Source of the DNA: Bacillus sp. FJAT-42315
GTDB taxonomy: Bacteria; Bacillota; Bacilli; Bacillales; Domibacillaceae
Length of the DNA: 64,000 nucleotides
NCBI RefSeq assembly: GCF_002797375.1
Contig: NZ_KZ454941.1
Location: forward strand, 2,820,984-2,884,983
Reading direction: 5' to 3'
Position numbers and translations under genes: made by a program. The notes beneath the pieces are model-generated. The model had not been told where the DNA came from, searched no databases, and was given only the letters and a program-made list of their open reading frames with translations. Below are positions 27,071-36,030 of the stretch, piece by piece (the first letter of the stretch is position 1; each line of letters starts with the position of its first letter).

Positions 27071-28032
27071 TTGTTCCCCTCCTTTACAAAAATCACAAAT
27101 GGGCCTTTTCCTGTTTTCACTTTTTTGACAAGCTTTAAGCTCTCCTTTTCAAGAAAATAAAGCTCGTCACTGTCATATCCCGCTACGATGATTTCATTAG
27201 CAAATGGCTCAATCGTAAACGGATTCGCCCCTACTTCACGCTTTGCTTTTATTTCTTTCTTGTCGTTCAACATATAAATCATATTCGATCCATGACTAAC
27301 AACATAATGATACTTTCCATCAGAAGCAAAGTTAACAGGCATCATTGGCGTATTGATTCGTTCGGTTTTTTGTCCAGTGTCTAGCGAATACACTTGAACT
27401 TTAGATTGTGGCTCCTTCCCATGACCATGTCCACCAATCCACAATTCCCTTTGATTCGGTTCAATCATTAGCCCTGTTGAGGAAGAAGGAATCGCAAACT
27501 CTCTAACCACCTTCTTTTTCTCAAGATCTATTTCCGAAAGAATCGTATCTTGATAATTAATGACATAAAGCATCCCTTGGTATTCAGCAAGTGACATCGG
27601 ATACTTCCCTGTTTTCACAATGTCTGTTTCTTTTCCCTTTTCACTATAAAAGTGGAGTGAACGATCTCCTTTATTAGCAAGCACTACTTCCTTGCTATCC
27701 TTTAAATAAAGAGCACCTGTTGTACCTTCATGAACCTTCCATTCATCCAGCATTTTACCTTCAGATAATGAAAAAATAGCTGCACGGTCTAGTTGCGTAC
27801 CATAGAGCAGTAAGCGGTCGCCATCTGGAAATAAGACTCCTCCTGTATACATATCATCAAAAAACCAATCCGCAATTCGCTCTCCCTTTTGATTAATAAA
27901 CGTTAAAGAGGAATCTCTTAAATTCAACGTCAATAAATAGTTTTCCTCTTTAATGGCCGGATAAGAAGAATGACTGCAGCCGGCTATGAGCCATATCCAA
28001 ACCGCAACGAACAAAAACAAGCGAATTTTCAC
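27067..28032 (-). CDS. Beta-propeller lipoprotein, first gene of the two-component operon
   Basis: 321-residue lipoprotein: GTG start behind AGGAGG, signal peptide with lipobox IAGC (C19), then repeated four-stranded blades of YncE/WD40-like type, each with a turn such as VFPDGDRLLL, NKGDRSLHFY, NYQDTILSEIDL, GGHGHGKE and VAGYDSDEL. No enzymatic motif is visible; propellers of this kind bind ligands or proteins. A histidine/glycine patch (IGGHGHGKEPQ) might bind a metal, but this is speculative. Leads an overlapping four-gene operon with a response regulator, kinase and YtkA-like lipoprotein. Confidence 0.8.
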   Translation of the reverse strand: MKIRLFLFVAVWIWLIAGCSHSSYPAIKEENYLLTLNLRDSSLTFINQKGERIADWFFDDMYTGGVLFPDGDRLLLYGTQLDRAAIFSLSEGKMLDEWKVHEGTTGALYLKDSKEVVLANKGDRSLHFYSEKGKETDIVKTGKYPMSLAEYQGMLYVINYQDTILSEIDLEKKKVVREFAIPSSSTGLMIEPNQRELWIGGHGHGKEPQSKVQVYSLDTGQKTERINTPMMPVNFASDGKYHYVVSHGSNMIYMLNDKKEIKAKREVGANPFTIEPFANEIIVAGYDSDELYFLEKESLKLVKKVKTGKGPFVIFVKEGNK

Positions 28033-28104
28033 AATATTCCTCCTCCAGCTTTCTTTTTACCTTCTATTATAAGAAAAAAATGTGAAATATATTTGAAGAA
28101 AAAA

Positions 28105-28150
28105 CAAAAAAAATGCTGAAAAGCGAAGCCGCTTTTCAGCATATATTTTT
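28105..28150. terminator. Terminator between yhgE and the two-component operon
   Basis: Perfect 13-bp stem ATGCTGAAAAGCG / CGCTTTTCAGCAT with a 4-base loop, with A tracts on one side and T tracts on the other, so it is efficient on both strands. It ends yhgE. Confidence 0.88.
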
Positions 28151-28151
28151 T

Positions 28152-30455
28152 TTACTGTTCACTTGTTACTGGTTGATGACCATATTGACGTTTATACATT
28201 CCTCTAAAGAAAATAATTGTCACCAATAGACAAACAACAGCGAACATTCCTAAAATGGCAGCGTTCTGCCACATAAATGTATAGTCTCCTATTGAAATGA
28301 CCGCTTTAAACGCAGAAACGGAATAAGACATCGGAAGGAAAAAATGAATCGGTTGTAATGCTTTTGGAATTAACTCTAATGGGAATGTCCCTGCACTTGT
28401 TGCTAATTGGAAAATTAAAGTTAACATCGCAAGGTATCGTCCTGGGTCTCCCATAATCGTCACAAGCATTTGCACGAGCGCAATAAACGTTAAGCTCGTA
28501 ATAATTGTGATCACTATAAACAACGGTACATTTTGAACTTCTAGTTTCAAACCAAATAGTAAAATCGCTATCGCTAAGAGTGATTGTATGACACCTGACA
28601 CACATAACACACCGAATTTACCTACAAACCAGCTAAACCCACTTTTAGGTCGAACAGCCGGCTCTCTTAATGGGAAAACGATCGTTAATATGATAGCCCC
28701 TATGAATAATCCTAGTGATAAGAAGTATGGAACAAAACCAGTACCGTAGTTTGGCACTTTATTAATACCATCTCTCTCCACATTTACTGGATTAGCAACC
28801 ATATCGTATGTTTTATCGCTTGCGTTTACTTCGTTTGCTTGATTAGCTGCATCTTCTAATTTCGTATGAAGCTCATTTGTTCCTTCTTCTAGTTTTGTTG
28901 TTCCATCAGCTAGTTGCTTTGAACCGTCTGCTAGCTGTTTCGTTCCTTCAGATAGTTTGCTAGATCCTTCATTTAGTTGACCAAAGCCATTGCTTAACGT
29001 TGTCGCACCGCCTGCTAGCTCAGCTGCGCCAGCCTCTGCTTCACCCAGCTTGCTAGACAATAGACCAACACCGCCCACCAATTCCTTTTGTCCAGCCTGT
29101 AATTTGTCAACACCCGTGGCCAATTGATCAGCTCCCGATGCTAACTCATGAACACCGGCTTTTAATTGTTGCTGTCCTTGCTGTAATTCTCCCAATCCGC
29201 TATTTAATTTATTAATATTAGGAGCTAGTTGTCCACTAATCGCTCCATTTAATTCTCTAGAACCAGCAGCTAGTTGCTCGGTACCCGATCTCAGCTGACC
29301 AACAGCGCCTTTCACTTGCTGCTCCATTTGCTGTTGCTGCTGAGCCATTTGTTGCTTCAATCCAGCAATTTGTTCTGGCGTCATACTTTGCTGCAATGCC
29401 GGCATTAATTGCTCTAGCTGTTGATTCATGCCACTATTTAGTTGAGAAATTAATTGCTGTTCAAACTGATTTAAACCATTATTTAATTCGTCCGCACCAG
29501 TGGCTAAATTTTGCGTACCTTGTGTAAGAGCCGGAAGCTTCTCTTGGAATTGTTGAACACCTGCTTTAGCTTGCTCTGTTCCAGCTGTTAACGCCCCCAT
29601 CTTCTCATCCACAGTATGCAGGCCACCTTGCACTTTAGAAATTCCTTCCGCAAGCTCTCCTGTACCACTTTGCAACTCTTGTCCTCCGGCTACAAGTTTA
29701 TTTCCGCCATCTTCTAGCTGAGCCAAACCGGAGTGCAATTGAGAAGCACCCGATGCGAGCTCTTTTGTTCCATTTCCTGCTTTAGATACCCCTTGCGAGA
29801 ATTGAACAGACTTTTCAGCAAGCGTAGCTAAGTTTTCTTTAATTTTTTTGGCACCATCTGACAGGTCAAGCGCCCCTTCATCTAGCTCACCTGCCCCATC
29901 ACTCGCTTTTGCTAACCCATCACCCATTTGCTTAATTTTATCAAAGATCGTTTCTGAATACGTTTTAGTAATATTTTCTTGAAGCGAAGCTCGAATTTCT
30001 TTCATCGCCGTTTCACCAATTTGCGAAGATAAGAAATTATATCCTTCATTAGGGATATATTTTAATTCTAGCTTCTTCGGCTGATCGTCTAGTAAAGTCG
30101 TTGCATTTTTCGAAAAGTCAGCTGGAATTTCAATTAACATATAATACTTTAAGTTTTTAAGCCCCTTTTGTGCTTCGTCCTCACTTATAATATGAAAATC
30201 AAAATCATCACTTTTCTTTATTTCTTTTTCTAGTTCCTTACCTAGCTCTAGCTTCTCACCTTCAAAATTAGCGCCTTTATCTTTATTAACAACCGCTACA
30301 GGTAACTCTTTTAAGTTTTCGTATGGATTCCAAAACGCCCATAAAAACATTCCTGCATACAAAAGTGGAATAAAAAGCACCGCTGCAATTGGGATTAGCA
30401 ATTTACGGTTAGTCACAATGGCTTTCATTTCAGCCATAAATAATGATTGTTTCAT
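28152..30455 (-). CDS. yhgE: YhgE/Pip-family ABC-2-like membrane protein
   Basis: 767 residues. One N-terminal membrane helix (about 19-42), an extracellular part that begins with the conserved PYENLKELPVAVVNKDKGA, a long helical region from about 195 to 545 made of repeats of the form xxLxxGxxxLxxG, and five C-terminal membrane helices as in ABC-2 permeases. Family members include the Lactococcus phage infection protein and EsaA-like proteins of type VII secretion; B. subtilis YhgE has no settled role. ATG behind TAGGAGG. Directly downstream of its TetR regulator, with a matching operator between them. Confidence 0.88.
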   Translation of the reverse strand: MKQSLFMAEMKAIVTNRKLLIPIAAVLFIPLLYAGMFLWAFWNPYENLKELPVAVVNKDKGANFEGEKLELGKELEKEIKKSDDFDFHIISEDEAQKGLKNLKYYMLIEIPADFSKNATTLLDDQPKKLELKYIPNEGYNFLSSQIGETAMKEIRASLQENITKTYSETIFDKIKQMGDGLAKASDGAGELDEGALDLSDGAKKIKENLATLAEKSVQFSQGVSKAGNGTKELASGASQLHSGLAQLEDGGNKLVAGGQELQSGTGELAEGISKVQGGLHTVDEKMGALTAGTEQAKAGVQQFQEKLPALTQGTQNLATGADELNNGLNQFEQQLISQLNSGMNQQLEQLMPALQQSMTPEQIAGLKQQMAQQQQQMEQQVKGAVGQLRSGTEQLAAGSRELNGAISGQLAPNINKLNSGLGELQQGQQQLKAGVHELASGADQLATGVDKLQAGQKELVGGVGLLSSKLGEAEAGAAELAGGATTLSNGFGQLNEGSSKLSEGTKQLADGSKQLADGTTKLEEGTNELHTKLEDAANQANEVNASDKTYDMVANPVNVERDGINKVPNYGTGFVPYFLSLGLFIGAIILTIVFPLREPAVRPKSGFSWFVGKFGVLCVSGVIQSLLAIAILLFGLKLEVQNVPLFIVITIITSLTFIALVQMLVTIMGDPGRYLAMLTLIFQLATSAGTFPLELIPKALQPIHFFLPMSYSVSAFKAVISIGDYTFMWQNAAILGMFAVVCLLVTIIFFRGMYKRQYGHQPVTSEQ

Positions 30456-30483
30456 CTTTTCCTCCTATAAATTCAGTAATTTA

Positions 30484-30506
30484 TGACTGTTTTGTTCATA
30501 TAGTCA
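30484..30506 (-). promoter_or_regulatory. Putative YhgD operator upstream of yhgE
   Basis: A 23-bp element with outer arms TGACT/AGTCA, about 30 bases upstream of the yhgE ATG. It matches the element in front of yhgD (31123-31145, reverse strand) at 17 of 23 positions, including the core GTTCAT. Two matched copies next to a TetR gene suggest the operator it binds. Confidence 0.6.
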
Positions 30507-30533
30507 TTTTTAGTGAAAAGAAAAGGATTTTCC

Positions 30534-31106
30534 TTACAAGGATAATCCTTCAAATAAATGAAGCTCAAATAAGCTTAATATATCCGTTTCGCTCAAAGGT
30601 TCCTTATGCTGCTCCCAATCAAAGATTAAGGAAATATAGAGCTTAAACATAATAAACGCCGTAATCTCTGGGTTACAAGGCTTAATTTCTCCAGCTTGAA
30701 TAGCACAAGCAACTTTTTCTTTAATGAAAGAAAGAACAGCATCTTCCATTTTCTTCATTACATCGAGCACAGCTGGTGTCCCCATTTCTTTGCCCTCTTG
30801 GAACAATTTAATCGTTAGTTGATGCTCTTTTCTAAATTGCAAAATTTGAAAGAGAGCTCGATGAACATTTTCATGAAAAGAGCTGTTTGGATCCGCTGCC
30901 GCCTCCGCTTGATAGCGCATATCAGAAATAAGTGACTGCACAATCTCATCAAAAAGCTCTTCTTTATTTTTAAAAAAAGTATAAATTGTCCCTTTACCGA
31001 CATTCGCTAGCTTTGCTACTTGATCCATTGTTGTTGCCTTATAACCAAAAAGCGAAAAAGATTTCGTAGCCGCTTCGATAATTTGCTGCTTTCGGTCAAC
31101 AGACAT
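30534..31106 (-). CDS. yhgD: YhgD, TetR-family repressor
   Basis: 190 residues. The N-terminal helix-turn-helix (TMDQVAKLANVGKGTIYTFF, about 26-45) is a standard TetR DNA-binding domain; the rest is a helical ligand-binding and dimer domain. Located immediately upstream of yhgE on the same strand, as in B. subtilis, and an operator-like palindrome lies before each gene, so I infer that it represses both itself and yhgE. The inducer is unknown. Confidence 0.85.
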   Translation of the reverse strand: MSVDRKQQIIEAATKSFSLFGYKATTMDQVAKLANVGKGTIYTFFKNKEELFDEIVQSLISDMRYQAEAAADPNSSFHENVHRALFQILQFRKEHQLTIKLFQEGKEMGTPAVLDVMKKMEDAVLSFIKEKVACAIQAGEIKPCNPEITAFIMFKLYISLIFDWEQHKEPLSETDILSLFELHLFEGLSL

Positions 31107-31122
31107 GTCATCGCCCCTTTTC

Positions 31123-31145
31123 TGACCAAATGAACGAATTGGTCA
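31123..31145 (-). promoter_or_regulatory. Putative YhgD operator in front of its own gene
   Basis: Palindrome with arms TGACCAA / TTGGTCA separated by 9 bases, about 17 bases upstream of the yhgD start. Typical size for a TetR operator and similar to the element ahead of yhgE. Confidence 0.68.
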
Positions 31146-31252
31146 TTTTTCATGTAATTTAATTTACTATATCTACACAGCAATTGCAACATTTTTTATA
31201 GTCGGCAAGGAGAGAAAATTAGTTTCCCTGCCACCAAGTATGTAATGAAAAA

Positions 31253-31279
31253 GAAGGCATCTCCCAAAGAGACACCTTC
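31253..31279 (-). terminator. Terminator of the hem operon
   Basis: On the minus strand GAAGGTGTCTC, 5-base loop, GAGATGCCTTC, then TTTTTC. Two non-Watson-Crick positions in the stem. It lies about 55 bases after the hemY stop. Confidence 0.65.
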
Positions 31280-31334
31280 GTTCTTCGACTATCTTATAAA
31301 GTGAAACTTCAATCAGTGGCAGTCTTATAACCTG

Positions 31335-32750
31335 TTAATGCGAGACAAATTGCAGCACATTTTGAACAGCTACTTCTCCTTGGTCAATGCAATCTGGCAG
31401 CCCTAACCCTTCGAAAGAACTTCCAGCGATAAATAGGCCTGGTAACTCTTTGTCTACCTGCTCATACATATCCGCCATGCGCTGTTTATGCCCAACTGTA
31501 TATTGTGGCATCGCTTTCTTCCAACGACTAACGATCGTGAAATCTGGTGTCGTTGTAATTGCCATCGTCTTGTTCAAATCTTCAAGCACAATTTGTTCAA
31601 TTTCAGCATCTGATAAATCGACGACAGCTTCATCCCCCGCTCGTCCAACGTAACAGCGCAACAATACTTTGCCATCTGGTATTGTATGCGGCCATTTTTT
31701 ATGCGTCCACGTACAAGCCGTAATCGTATAGTCGCTATTTCGAGACACGACAAATCCTGTACCATCAATATCTTTTGTAATCGCTTCTTCTGGAAAAGCC
31801 ATCGCCACTGTCGCAACAGATGTAGCTGGTATATCCTTTAGTCCGTCGAAAAAACGATATTGCGGCATCATCGTCGGCAAAGTGAAATGAGGAGTCGTTA
31901 CGACAACACTATCCGCATGGAGGATCGTTCCACTATTTAAACTCAGTGCATATCCCCCATCCTGTTTGTGTTCAATCGCCTCGACTCTAGTTCCTTTTAA
32001 AACAGAGCCTTCATTCAGCTTATGTTCGATCGCTTCCACTAACGACTCTAGTCCATTTTTCACCGTCATGAAAATACCTTTTTTCTTTGTCGTCCCAGCC
32101 TGCTTCTGCGGAGCTGGTGTCGTTTTCTTCATCCCTAATACAAGGCTACGATATTTTTGCTCAACTTGGTAAAATTGCGGAAACGTCGACATTAAACTTA
32201 ACTTATCAATATCACCAGCATAAATTCCTGATAATAAAGGTTCGACTAAATTTTCTACCACTTCATCTCCGAGACGCCTTCTAAAAAAATGACCTAAAGA
32301 TTGGTCCGTTTGAGGATCGGATTTCGGTAAAACAAAATCAGCCGCCGCTCTCATTTTTCCAGGGATTGAAAAAAGACCAGTTGTGATAAAAGGAGCGATC
32401 TGTGTTGGAATGCCCATCACAGAGCCTCCTGGCATTGGATGAAGCTTTCCGTTCACTAATACATAAGATTGGCCGGTAGAGTTATTGACTAACTGCTCTC
32501 CAAGTCCGACTTCTTTTGCTAGTCGAGCCGCACTTGCCTTTCTTTCAAGAAAAGAGTCGGGCCCTCTTTCAATCACAAAGCCATCTTTTCGAACGGTTTG
32601 AATTTTTCCACCAAGACGAGGAGTCGCCTCAATTAATGTGATATCGAGCGCAAGCTGATTTTCTTTTGCTTGCTTTTGCAAGTAATAAGCTGTTGTTAAA
32701 CCGGTAATCCCCCCACCGATTACAACTACTTTCTTGTTTTCTTCCAACAC
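31335..32750 (-). CDS. hemY: Coproporphyrinogen III oxidase (HemY/CgoX)
   Basis: 471-residue FAD enzyme. In Gram-positive bacteria this protein oxidises coproporphyrinogen III to coproporphyrin III in the coproporphyrin-dependent haem pathway. The N-terminal FAD motif is VVVIGGGITGLTTAYYL (residues 8-24), and the C-terminal FAD-binding motif is LFIAGSSFEGLGLPDCI near 435-455. GTG start at 32750 with AAGGCGA upstream; no ATG in frame nearby. Third gene of hemEHY, 18 bases after hemH. Full length. Confidence 0.92.
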   Translation of the reverse strand: MLEENKKVVVIGGGITGLTTAYYLQKQAKENQLALDITLIEATPRLGGKIQTVRKDGFVIERGPDSFLERKASAARLAKEVGLGEQLVNNSTGQSYVLVNGKLHPMPGGSVMGIPTQIAPFITTGLFSIPGKMRAAADFVLPKSDPQTDQSLGHFFRRRLGDEVVENLVEPLLSGIYAGDIDKLSLMSTFPQFYQVEQKYRSLVLGMKKTTPAPQKQAGTTKKKGIFMTVKNGLESLVEAIEHKLNEGSVLKGTRVEAIEHKQDGGYALSLNSGTILHADSVVVTTPHFTLPTMMPQYRFFDGLKDIPATSVATVAMAFPEEAITKDIDGTGFVVSRNSDYTITACTWTHKKWPHTIPDGKVLLRCYVGRAGDEAVVDLSDAEIEQIVLEDLNKTMAITTTPDFTIVSRWKKAMPQYTVGHKQRMADMYEQVDKELPGLFIAGSSFEGLGLPDCIDQGEVAVQNVLQFVSH

Positions 32751-32768
32751 AGTTGCATCGCCTTCTTT

Positions 32769-33713
32769 TTATAATTTTGCGTTCGTTTGTAAATGCTTCA
32801 TAATGGTACTCGCCATAGCTTCAATAAATAGTGGCTGAGCATTTGGCATTTCTGGGCGATAGTAGCTTGCCCCAATTTCTTTCGTAACTACTTGACATTC
32901 ATAATCGTTATCATACAGAACTTCTAAATGATCAGAGACAAATCCGACTGGTGCGTAAACAAATGCTTGGTAGCCTTTTTCATTAAATAAATCACGAGTT
33001 AAGTCTTGCACATCTGGCCCGATCCATGGTTCAGGCGTATTGCCGGCACTTTGCCAGCCGATTTCATAATTTTTCACGCCCGCTTTTTCGGCAATTAAAT
33101 CGGCTGTTTCTTTCAACTGGTTAGGATACGGATCGCCCATTTGAATGATTTTTTCTGGAAGACTATGTGCTGAAACAATCAATGTATAGTTTTCACGTTC
33201 TTCCTCCGTCATAGATGCCACGGTTTCCTTTACTTTTTCTGCCCAGTACTCGATGAACTTAGGCTCCTTGTACCAACTTTCAACAGACACAATAGCCGGC
33301 CCACCGATCTTTTCCGCTTCTTCTTTTGCTCGTCCATTATAAGATTTCACACTAAACGTAGAAAAATGTGGAGCTAATACGATCGATACCGCTTCTTCAA
33401 TTCCGTCCTCTTTCATTTGTCCAACAGCATCTTCAATAAACGGCTCTATATGTTTAAGTCCAAGATACATTTTGAATTCGATCTGATCCTGAATAGTATT
33501 TAAATGCTGCTCTAACTTTTCCCCTTGTTCTTGCGTAATTTTAGCAAGCGGAGAAATCCCTCCGATTGCCTCATAACGAGAACGCAAATCCTCAAGCATT
33601 TCTGGAGATGGTTTGCGCCCGCGACGGATGTGAGTATAATATCGCTCAATATCTTCTTCTTTATATGGCGTGCCATAAGCCATTACTAATAAACCCATTT
33701 TTCTTTTTGTCAT
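32769..33713 (-). CDS. hemH: Coproporphyrin III ferrochelatase (HemH/CpfC)
   Basis: 314-residue soluble monofunctional ferrochelatase that inserts Fe2+ into coproporphyrin III. The metal-site histidine is in [14 protein letters not shown] near residue 180 and the glutamate in [13 protein letters not shown] near 262. Starts [18 protein letters not shown] choose the ATG at 33713 because the in-frame GTG at 33722 lies inside the GAGGTGA ribosome site. Middle gene of hemEHY. Confidence 0.93.
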   Translation of the reverse strand: MTKRKMGLLVMAYGTPYKEEDIERYYTHIRRGRKPSPEMLEDLRSRYEAIGGISPLAKITQEQGEKLEQHLNTIQDQIEFKMYLGLKHIEPFIEDAVGQMKEDGIEEAVSIVLAPHFSTFSVKSYNGRAKEEAEKIGGPAIVSVESWYKEPKFIEYWAEKVKETVASMTEEERENYTLIVSAHSLPEKIIQMGDPYPNQLKETADLIAEKAGVKNYEIGWQSAGNTPEPWIGPDVQDLTRDLFNEKGYQAFVYAPVGFVSDHLEVLYDNDYECQVVTKEIGASYYRPEMPNAQPLFIEAMASTIMKHLQTNAKL

Positions 33714-33788
33714 TGCTTTCACCTCATAGGAATAGAAATACTTTTCTATTTCAACATATCTTCTTTAAGTTTTCCAAAAAGAATCTTC

Positions 33789-34829
33789 TTATTTCAGCTT
33801 TTCGGCACTATATTCATGAATAAATGTAGTTAAACGCTTTAATGTGTCCGGGTTTACTTCTGGGAAAACCCCATGACCTAAGTTAAAGATGTAGCCAGGT
33901 TGTTGAATTCCTTGGTCAATGATTGCTTTTGCTCGTTCCTCAATCACTTCCCACGGAGCTAGTAAAATAGCTGGATCTAAATTTCCTTGAACCGTTTTAG
34001 TTATTCCCATTGCTCGTGCTTCTTGAATCGGTAAACGCCAGTCTAAGCCAACGACGTCTAACGGAAGGTCATGCCATTCCATCGCTAAATGACTCGCACC
34101 AACACCAAACATAATTAATGGAACTCCTTCTGGACGTAACTCATTAAAAATACGCTCCATGACAGGCTTAATAAATGTACGGTAATCCTGTACATTTAGT
34201 GCCCCAACCCAAGAGTCAAAAATTTGCACCGCGCGAGCACCCGCTTTAATTTGAGCTTTCACATAAGTGATCGTCATCTCTACTAATTTGTCCATTAAAG
34301 CAAACCATGCTTTTGGTTCAGCATACATAAACGCCTTTGTTTTGTTGTAATTTTTTGACGGTCCACCTTCGATCATATAGCTTGCTAATGTAAAAGGTGC
34401 TCCAGCAAAGCCGATCAACGGCACGTTCAGCTGTTCTTGTGTCAGCAAACGAATTGTTTCTAATACATAAGGAACATCATTGGCTGGATCAATCTCTCCA
34501 AGCTTCTCCACATCAGCTAATGAACGAATCGGATTACTAATCACCGGTCCAATTCCAGACTTAATATCCACATCGACACCGATCGCTGGAAGCGGTGACA
34601 TAATATCTTTATAAAGAATCGCCGCATCGACATCATACTGCTCAACCGGCAATCTCGTTACATACGCACATAGTTCTGGCTGATGGGTAATTTCAAACAG
34701 TGAATATTTTTCTTTCAACTTGCGATACTCTGGCTGTGAACGTCCAGCCTGACGCATATACCATACTGGAACATAATCTGTCTGTTCCCCTCTTGCTGCT
34801 TTTAAAAAAGTATCATTAATCGTTCTCAT
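33789..34829 (-). CDS. hemE: Uroporphyrinogen decarboxylase HemE
   Basis: 346-residue cytoplasmic enzyme that removes four carboxyl groups from uroporphyrinogen III to give coproporphyrinogen III. Signature 1 [16 protein letters not shown] lies near residues 23-38, including the substrate-binding arginines; signature 2 is [16 protein letters not shown] near 140. Start: ATG at 34829 matches the family N-terminus; a GTG one codon upstream is better spaced from GGTGG and is an alternative. First gene of hemEHY; a sigma-A-type promoter lies upstream, and repeat array 2 begins 175 bases further up. Confidence 0.93.
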   Translation of the reverse strand: MRTINDTFLKAARGEQTDYVPVWYMRQAGRSQPEYRKLKEKYSLFEITHQPELCAYVTRLPVEQYDVDAAILYKDIMSPLPAIGVDVDIKSGIGPVISNPIRSLADVEKLGEIDPANDVPYVLETIRLLTQEQLNVPLIGFAGAPFTLASYMIEGGPSKNYNKTKAFMYAEPKAWFALMDKLVEMTITYVKAQIKAGARAVQIFDSWVGALNVQDYRTFIKPVMERIFNELRPEGVPLIMFGVGASHLAMEWHDLPLDVVGLDWRLPIQEARAMGITKTVQGNLDPAILLAPWEVIEERAKAIIDQGIQQPGYIFNLGHGVFPEVNPDTLKRLTTFIHEYSAEKLK

Positions 34830-34876
34830 CACGTTTATTTTTCCACCTTTCCCCGCATTTAAAGTCACTATCCCTC

Positions 34877-34905
34877 ATTATATAAAATCCTTACTCGGAA
34901 ATAAA
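34877..34905 (-). promoter_or_regulatory. Possible promoter of hemEHY
   Basis: On the minus strand TTTATT (34900-34905), 17 bases, perfect TATAAT (34877-34882). The -35 is weak (three of six), so the call rests mainly on the -10 and the position. Confidence 0.42.
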
Positions 34906-35003
34906 TGAAAATCCCTGTCTTTTGTACGATTTACACTATAGATGTTTTACGAATAAAAGTATAGCAAGACCGCACAAATGTCATAAATTCGCCAAAGACA
35001 ACG

Positions 35004-35948
35004 AAAAGCGGAGCCGACTGTTCAGACACGACAAGCAAATGACAGAATGACGAAATGGCGTACTTCAGCCATGCAGTCAGGCTGGCATTTGACTCGAGTG
35101 TCTAGGAGGCGGAGCTAGACAACACGAAAAGCGGAAGGTGCTGCTCAGCGACGTATGAACTGGAACGACCCGCACGAGATAAAGGAAACACGATGAACGC
35201 TAGTGAATCGATGTTGACTTATCGCAAGGAGGATCGTGGAAGTTCACTAGTCGCTAGCGCCGGGAGCTGGACAACACCGAAAAGCGGAGCCGACTGTTCA
35301 GACACGACAAGCAAATGACAGAATGACGGAATGGCGTACCTCAGCCATGCAGTCAGGCTGGCATTGGACTCGAGGGTCTAGGAGGCGGAGCTAGACAGCA
35401 CGAAAAGCGGAAGGTGGTGCGCAGCGACGTATGAACTGGAACGACCCGCCCGAGACACAGTCACCGCGAGGAACGCTAGTGAATCGATGTTGACTTATCG
35501 CTACGAGGATCGTGGAAGTTCACTAGTCGCTAGCGCCGGGAGCTGGACAACACCGAACAGCGGAGACGTCTGTTCAGACACTACACGCAGCTCACAGGAT
35601 GACGGAATGGCGTTCTTCAGCCATGCAGTCAGGCTGGCATTGGACTCGAGGGTCTAGGAGGCGGAGCTAGACAGCACGAAAAGCGGAAGGTGGTGCGCAG
35701 CGACGTATGAACTGGAACGACCCGCCCGAGACACAGTCACCGCGAGGAACGCTAGTGAATCGATGTTGACTTATCGCTACGAGGATCGTGGAAGTTCACT
35801 AGTCGCTAGCGCCGGGAGCTGGACAACACCGAACAGCGGAGACGTCTGTTCAGACACTACACGCAGCTCACAGGATGACGGAATGGCGTTCTTCAGCCAT
35901 GCAGTCAGGCTGGCATTTGACTCGAGTGTCTAGGAGGCGGAGCTAGAC
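35004..35948 (+). repeat. Structured repeat array 2: B-A-B-A-B-A-B with a 276-bp dimer period
   Basis: Most of the 1.2-kb gap between the divergent hemE and hmoB genes. B units: 35004-35120, 35280-35396, 35556-35672, 35832-35948 (117 bp each). A units: 35127-35272, 35403-35548, 35679-35824 (146 bp each). Both series repeat at exactly 276 bp. The second and third A units look identical and share differences from the first (for example GACACAGTCACCGCGAG in the loop), so the dimer was copied recently. A stub AAAAGCG follows at 35954. No plausible gene. Confidence 0.93.
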
Positions 35949-35988
35949 AGCTCGAAAAGCGAATACATGGAAAATTTCAAATGTAAAG

Positions 35989-36015
35989 TGATATAGTAGA
36001 GTAACTACTATATCA
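35989..36015 (+). promoter_or_regulatory. Perfect dyad directly upstream of hmoB
   Basis: Perfect 11-bp arms TGATATAGTAG / CTACTATATCA around AGTAA, ending 4 bases before the hmoB ribosome site. The left arm contains TATAGT, a possible -10. It could be an operator or an mRNA hairpin; there is no T tract, so a terminator is unlikely. Confidence 0.65.
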
Positions 36016-36030
36016 GTTGAGGTGACGAAA

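Noticed and set aside
33731-33750. 8-bp dyad AATAGAAA/TTTCTATT between hemE and hemH
   Set aside because: AT-only and short, with no T tract; it may be chance in an AT-rich gap inside an operon.
34985-35960. Insertion sequence or phage remnant
   Set aside because: No transposase, integrase or phage reading frame, and no terminal inverted repeats of the IS kind; only the hairpin units.
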